Positions 4,973 to 7,975 of a stretch of DNA of 7,975 nucleotides are shown here, piece after piece. The position numbers and the translations under genes are program-made. Source of the stretch: Nitrospinota bacterium (GTDB taxonomy: Bacteria; Nitrospinota_A; JADGAW01); contig JADGAW010000087.1 in NCBI GenBank assembly GCA_015231815.1, positions 1-7,975 of the forward strand, given 5' to 3'. The notes beneath the pieces are model-generated. The model was not told the origin of the DNA and ran no database searches. It saw nothing but the letters and a program-made list of their open reading frames with translations. Every line of letters starts with the position of its first letter. Within the stretch, counting starts at the first letter, position 1.

Positions 4973-6220
4973 TTATTGCTGGATATAGATTTTGACAGCA
5001 GTACCTTTGTTGAGTTCACTTTCTATTTGCATCTCCCAGTTGTGGGAGCGTACCAGATGCTTAACAATTGCAAGACCAAGACCTGTACCGCCAAGGTTTC
5101 GAGAACGTGATGGGTCAATACGGAAAAAACGTTCGCCAAGACGAGACAAATGTTTTGTAGGAATTCCTGTTCCTGTATCAATTACTGAAAGGACCAATCC
5201 AAGTTTATTACCTTTTATGTCAACCGTTACTCCACCTTTTTTGGTATATTTAATGGCGTTACCTACAAGATTGCTAATGATTTGAAACAATCTGTTTGAG
5301 TCTGCAAAAAATTTTACATCTTTATTCTGAAACTTTTTTTGTAAGTAAATATTTTTTTCTTTTGCCATCAACTCAAAGTGCTCAAATACTTCGTCGATAA
5401 CAGGAATTGGAGAAATTAATTGAGGCTCCATAAGCAGAGCACCCATTTCTATCTTCGACAACATGAGAAGGTCTTTAATGAGACGATCCATACGGTCAGA
5501 TTGACTCTTAATGGTGTTCAGGAACTTTATTGCACTTTTTTCATCTTTTATTGCTCCATCAAGTAACGTTTCCGTAAAGCCTTTGATTGCCGTAATGGGT
5601 GTTTTTAATTCATGTGATACATTGGCGACAAAATCCCTTCTAGTTTCATAGGCACTTTTTCCCTCTGAAATATCACGGGCGAGAATTACCGAGCCAATAT
5701 ATTTTTCTTCCAGATTATGTACCGGAACCATTTTGAATTCAACATATTTGCCGAGTTTTTCAACATAAATTTCTAATTTTTCATGGTAATTTTTTTGTCC
5801 ATTTCCTAAAAGAATTTCGTTAACTTTTGGTATTTCAAGAAGGTCGTAAATTCGAATTCCTTTGTCTTCTTTTAGTGATATCCCAAGGTTAATTTCTGCT
5901 GAGTTATTGATGAATCGCACATACCCGAAACTGTCAATCACTACGACTCCTTCGGGAATACTGTTAATTGTAGCTCTTAAGCGTGATTTGAGGTCATTGT
6001 CTTCATTAAATGTACTCTGGAAATGTTCGGCTATGTCATTTATATTGTTTAATAACTCTTTGTTTCCCGACCAATTATTTTTTAAAAGTCTTTTTTCATA
6101 ATGACCTTTTAACAGTTCGTCGGTGTACTTCCGAATTTCATCGCTCCGTTTCCTACAGCTATAATCTTTATATATAAAGTAAATATTTGATATCAGCAAT
6201 AATGCCAGAAGAAAGTCCAT
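4973..6220 (-). CDS. phoR: PhoR-type sensor histidine kinase
   Basis: A 415-residue membrane histidine kinase. It has one hydrophobic N-terminal segment (about 2-16) with basic residues after it, a linker to about 75, a PAS domain (about 82-185, starting near RATINSIPEGVVVID), and a HisKA domain with phospho-acceptor His203 in FVANVSHELKTP. The ATPase domain follows, with the N box (N317-LVGN321), G1 (D348-TGTG), F box (GERFFRI, 362-368) and G2 (GGTGLGLAI, about 377-385). All catalytic motifs are intact. The domain order fits PhoR, which senses phosphate limitation through the PstSCAB/PhoU system and phosphorylates PhoB. Only one membrane segment is seen, with no large periplasmic sensor, again as in PhoR. 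It starts 7 bases after the true end of the phoB frame and has only a weak ribosome site, so it probably relies on coupling to phoB translation. No pst or phoU gene is in the window, so the phosphate role is inferred. Confidence 0.87.
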   Translation of the reverse strand: MDFLLALLLISNIYFIYKDYSCRKRSDEIRKYTDELLKGHYEKRLLKNNWSGNKELLNNINDIAEHFQSTFNEDNDLKSRLRATINSIPEGVVVIDSFGYVRFINNSAEINLGISLKEDKGIRIYDLLEIPKVNEILLGNGQKNYHEKLEIYVEKLGKYVEFKMVPVHNLEEKYIGSVILARDISEGKSAYETRRDFVANVSHELKTPITAIKGFTETLLDGAIKDEKSAIKFLNTIKSQSDRMDRLIKDLLMLSKIEMGALLMEPQLISPIPVIDEVFEHFELMAKEKNIYLQKKFQNKDVKFFADSNRLFQIISNLVGNAIKYTKKGGVTVDIKGNKLGLVLSVIDTGTGIPTKHLSRLGERFFRIDPSRSRNLGGTGLGLAIVKHLVRSHNWEMQIESELNKGTAVKIYIQQ

Positions 6221-6227
6221 AACGAAA

Positions 6228-6954
6228 TTACTCTTGAATTACATTTTCTGCGAGATAATAGCCAATACCTCGCTTTGTGATAATGTGCAGGGGATTATTG
6301 TGGTCATCTTCAATTTTTTCCCTTAGACGGTGCACATGAACATCTACAGTTCTGTTTTGAACAAAGGTTTCATTTCCCCAAATAGTGTCAAGAAGATACT
6401 CTCTGCTGAAAACGACGCCAGGGTTTTTTTACAAATTTTAGAAGAAGGTAATATTCCTTCACACTTAATTCAACCGAGACTCCACCTTTTTTAACCTGAT
6501 GCCTCGCCAAATCAATTTTAATTTCACCAACTTCAATTATTTCATTTTCTTCTTCTGTTTTTATCTCTTGGTTTATCTTGCTTCTTCTTAGAACTGCCTT
6601 TACTCTTGCCACAAGCTCTCTCGGACTAAACGGTTTGGTGATATAGTCATCTGCACCAAGTTCAAGTCCAAGAATACGGTCAATCTCCTCATCTTTTGCC
6701 GTTACCATAATTATGGGAATTCTCGAAAGCTTTACATCTTTTTTCATCATTTTGCAAATATCTAGGCCATTCAGTTCAGGCAGCATAAGGTCAAGAATAA
6801 CAAGATCGAAACGGGTTCGTTGTATTTCATCAAAACCACTCTTTCCATCCATTTTCGAGGAGACACTATAGCCTTCCTTTTCAAGGTTATATTTAAGGAG
6901 GTCAACGATATCTGCTTCATCATCAACAATCAGAATGTTTTCTTGTTTATTCAT
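6228..6954 (-). CDS. phoB: PhoB-type response regulator, frameshifted in the DNA-binding domain
   Basis: An OmpR/PhoB-family response regulator. The receiver (about 5-120) is complete: acidic pair Asp11-Asp12, phospho-acceptor Asp55 in LVILDLMLPELNG, Thr85 and Lys107 in ITKPF. The winged-helix domain starts near 142 and its frame breaks at codon 177: a run of seven A (complement of 6424-6430) sends the ribosome into KPWRRFQQRVSS and a stop at 6388-6390, giving 188 residues. The remaining 65 codons are intact one frame over (6425-6228): NPGVVFSREYLL, DTIWG, then RTVDVHVHRLREKIE, the recognition helix, and KRGIGYYL, the wing. Removing one A restores a normal 241-residue protein. As read, the product keeps the receiver but loses its recognition helix. 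Start ATG 6954 has AAGGAC upstream. Causes could be a sequencing error, a real mutation or transcriptional slippage. Confidence 0.88.
6424..6430 (-). other. Homopolymer frameshift site in phoB
   Basis: Seven A on the coding strand where the restored PhoB frame needs six (GTA AAA AAC CCT GGC). The shift required to continue is +1, equivalent to dropping one A. Both sides of the site align with normal OmpR-family sequence, so the break point is located to within these few bases. Confidence 0.85.
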
Positions 6955-6980
6955 TGGTTTGTCCTTTATGAGTAATAGTG

Positions 6981-7975
6981 CTAAGTAGGTATGGTTGCAG
7001 AGTTTAAATCTCGTTTATCTTTAACGACAGATGAGCCTTCGATTTTCTTGGCTTTTTTCTTTATTTCACTTGAAAGAGAAGCAATTTGTGCATAAGAGCT
7101 AATATTTTTTATTTGAGAACTGACAATTCCCACCGAAAGTGAAAGAAGCCGGATTTTTTCTGTTTCTTCTTTTCTGTTTTGTGCGATGTAATAACCACGG
7201 GAACAGTCTTCCCCACCATGAAACCGTGAAAGTTGCCGTTCGAATTTTTCAATTACTTCATATGATATTTCCTCAGAGTAACGAGGAGTGGTTACGATAA
7301 TAAAGTCATCACCGCCTATATGTCCGACAAAGGTATTTTCTCCATTTTGCTTACCTGCTACTTCTGTCATTATCAAGGCAAGAGTTTTTATGACCACATC
7401 CCCCTTTTCAAACCCGTAATGATCATTGTATGGCTTAAAATTATCGAGGTCAAAGTAACAGACATCAAAGGGGTATTCACGAAGAATTCTTTTATTTATT
7501 TCTCTTTGAATAAATTCGTTCCCCGGCAATCCGGTAAGAGGATTTGTTCCTTTTGCAAGAAGAAGGTTTCTTTCTGTCAGTGCATCCAGTAAAACATTAA
7601 TATGAACAATGCCAAAATATTTTCCTTTATGGGTTATGCAAACGTCATCATAGAGAAGCTCTGTTTTTCTCAACTGAATTCTTTGAGCAACCTCTTCAAC
7701 CGGGGTATCAATTTCCACAACGAGGGATGGCAGTTCCTGTAAATCCTTTACTTTTTTGGAGTTGTTGAGAGCCATTCCATAACCATAACGTCCTAAAATC
7801 TTATTTTCAAGAAATTTATTTCGGTGAAGAATGCCGATAATCCGGTCTTTTTCAACAACAGGAAGAACCCGTAAGCCCTGGTTTTCAATAAAGCGGTCAA
7901 AAGGAAGAGGTATTGGTGAATTTGGTGCGATTGGCTCAATATACATTGCAATAGCACCGATATATTCCTTTTCTT
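6981..7975 (-). CDS. CBS-pair GGDEF protein (probable diguanylate cyclase), 5' end missing
   Basis: The frame is open through the right edge (…EKEYIGAIA before the ATG at 7946), so the true start is outside and at least 330 residues are visible. Numbering from that internal Met, a pair of CBS-like motifs (RVLPVVEKDRIIGIL at 26-40; a second ending GKYFGIVHINVLL at 108-120) precedes a GGDEF domain beginning at NPLTGLPGN (135-143). The FDLDNFKPYND segment (165-175) holds the metal-binding and substrate aspartates. The active-site loop reads GGDDF (211-215) instead of GG(D/E)EF. GGDEF enzymes make cyclic di-GMP from two GTP; CBS pairs often bind adenine nucleotides and could regulate it. The inhibitory RxxD site five residues before GGDDF is absent (NTFV there). 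No EAL domain follows. It ends 26 bases before phoB and probably shares its transcript. Confidence 0.85.
   Translation of the reverse strand, partial: EKEYIGAIAMYIEPIAPNSPIPLPFDRFIENQGLRVLPVVEKDRIIGILHRNKFLENKILGRYGYGMALNNSKKVKDLQELPSLVVEIDTPVEEVAQRIQLRKTELLYDDVCITHKGKYFGIVHINVLLDALTERNLLLAKGTNPLTGLPGNEFIQREINKRILREYPFDVCYFDLDNFKPYNDHYGFEKGDVVIKTLALIMTEVAGKQNGENTFVGHIGGDDFIIVTTPRYSEEISYEVIEKFERQLSRFHGGEDCSRGYYIAQNRKEETEKIRLLSLSVGIVSSQIKNISSYAQIASLSSEIKKKAKKIEGSSVVKDKRDLNSATIPT

Noticed and set aside
6424..6430. Programmed -1 ribosomal frameshifting on the A-rich run in phoB
   Set aside because: The frame that continues PhoB is +1, not -1, so a classical -1 slippery site would not give the full protein. 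Transcriptional slippage remains possible and is kept as one explanation.

Overview
The window is AT-rich bacterial DNA of Gram-negative character: an NAD-dependent DNA ligase, a PilZ protein with the 'DRERIVKY' tail common in deltaproteobacterial PilZ proteins, a CBS-GGDEF protein and a PhoB/PhoR pair. My best guess is Desulfobacterota or a relative. This is inference from protein style only; there is no rRNA or other marker to confirm it.

Layout. Plus strand, 1-3443: the 3' two thirds of ligA (cut by the left edge), a 144-base gap, then a two-gene unit. Its first gene encodes a receiver-like domain joined to a PilZ domain (1349-2362). The second, overlapping it by 14 bases, encodes a single-pass membrane protein I do not recognise (2349-3443). 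Everything from 3489 to the right edge is on the minus strand. Read in transcription order it is: a CBS-GGDEF protein (7975-6981, 5' end beyond the edge), a phoB-type response regulator (6954-6228) broken by a one-base frameshift in a 7-A run, its phoR-type histidine kinase (6220-4973), a short palindromic repeat region, a UPF0175 antitoxin and DUF3368 PIN toxin pair (4830-4109), a 5'-truncated higB (4085-3915), higA (3906-3616), and a C-terminal remnant of what looks like 3-dehydroquinate synthase (aroB, 3662-3489). The two strands converge at about 3443-3489.

How the genes relate. Two themes are visible. One is signalling: a probable diguanylate cyclase next to the phosphate-type two-component system on the minus strand, and a probable c-di-GMP-binding PilZ protein with a coupled membrane protein on the plus strand. 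Nothing in the sequence proves these two sets act together. The other is a small patchwork of toxin-antitoxin genes at 3489-4830 with visible scars: higB has lost its N-terminal part, the last residues of HigA are read out of frame through aroB-derived sequence, and aroB survives only as its last ~57 codons. This looks like repeated illegitimate recombination at one spot.

The most useful points for follow-up are the phoB frameshift, the stacked broken genes at 3489-4105, the two-codon reading frame behind the only good ribosome binding site of the PilZ gene, and the unknown membrane protein coupled to the PilZ gene.
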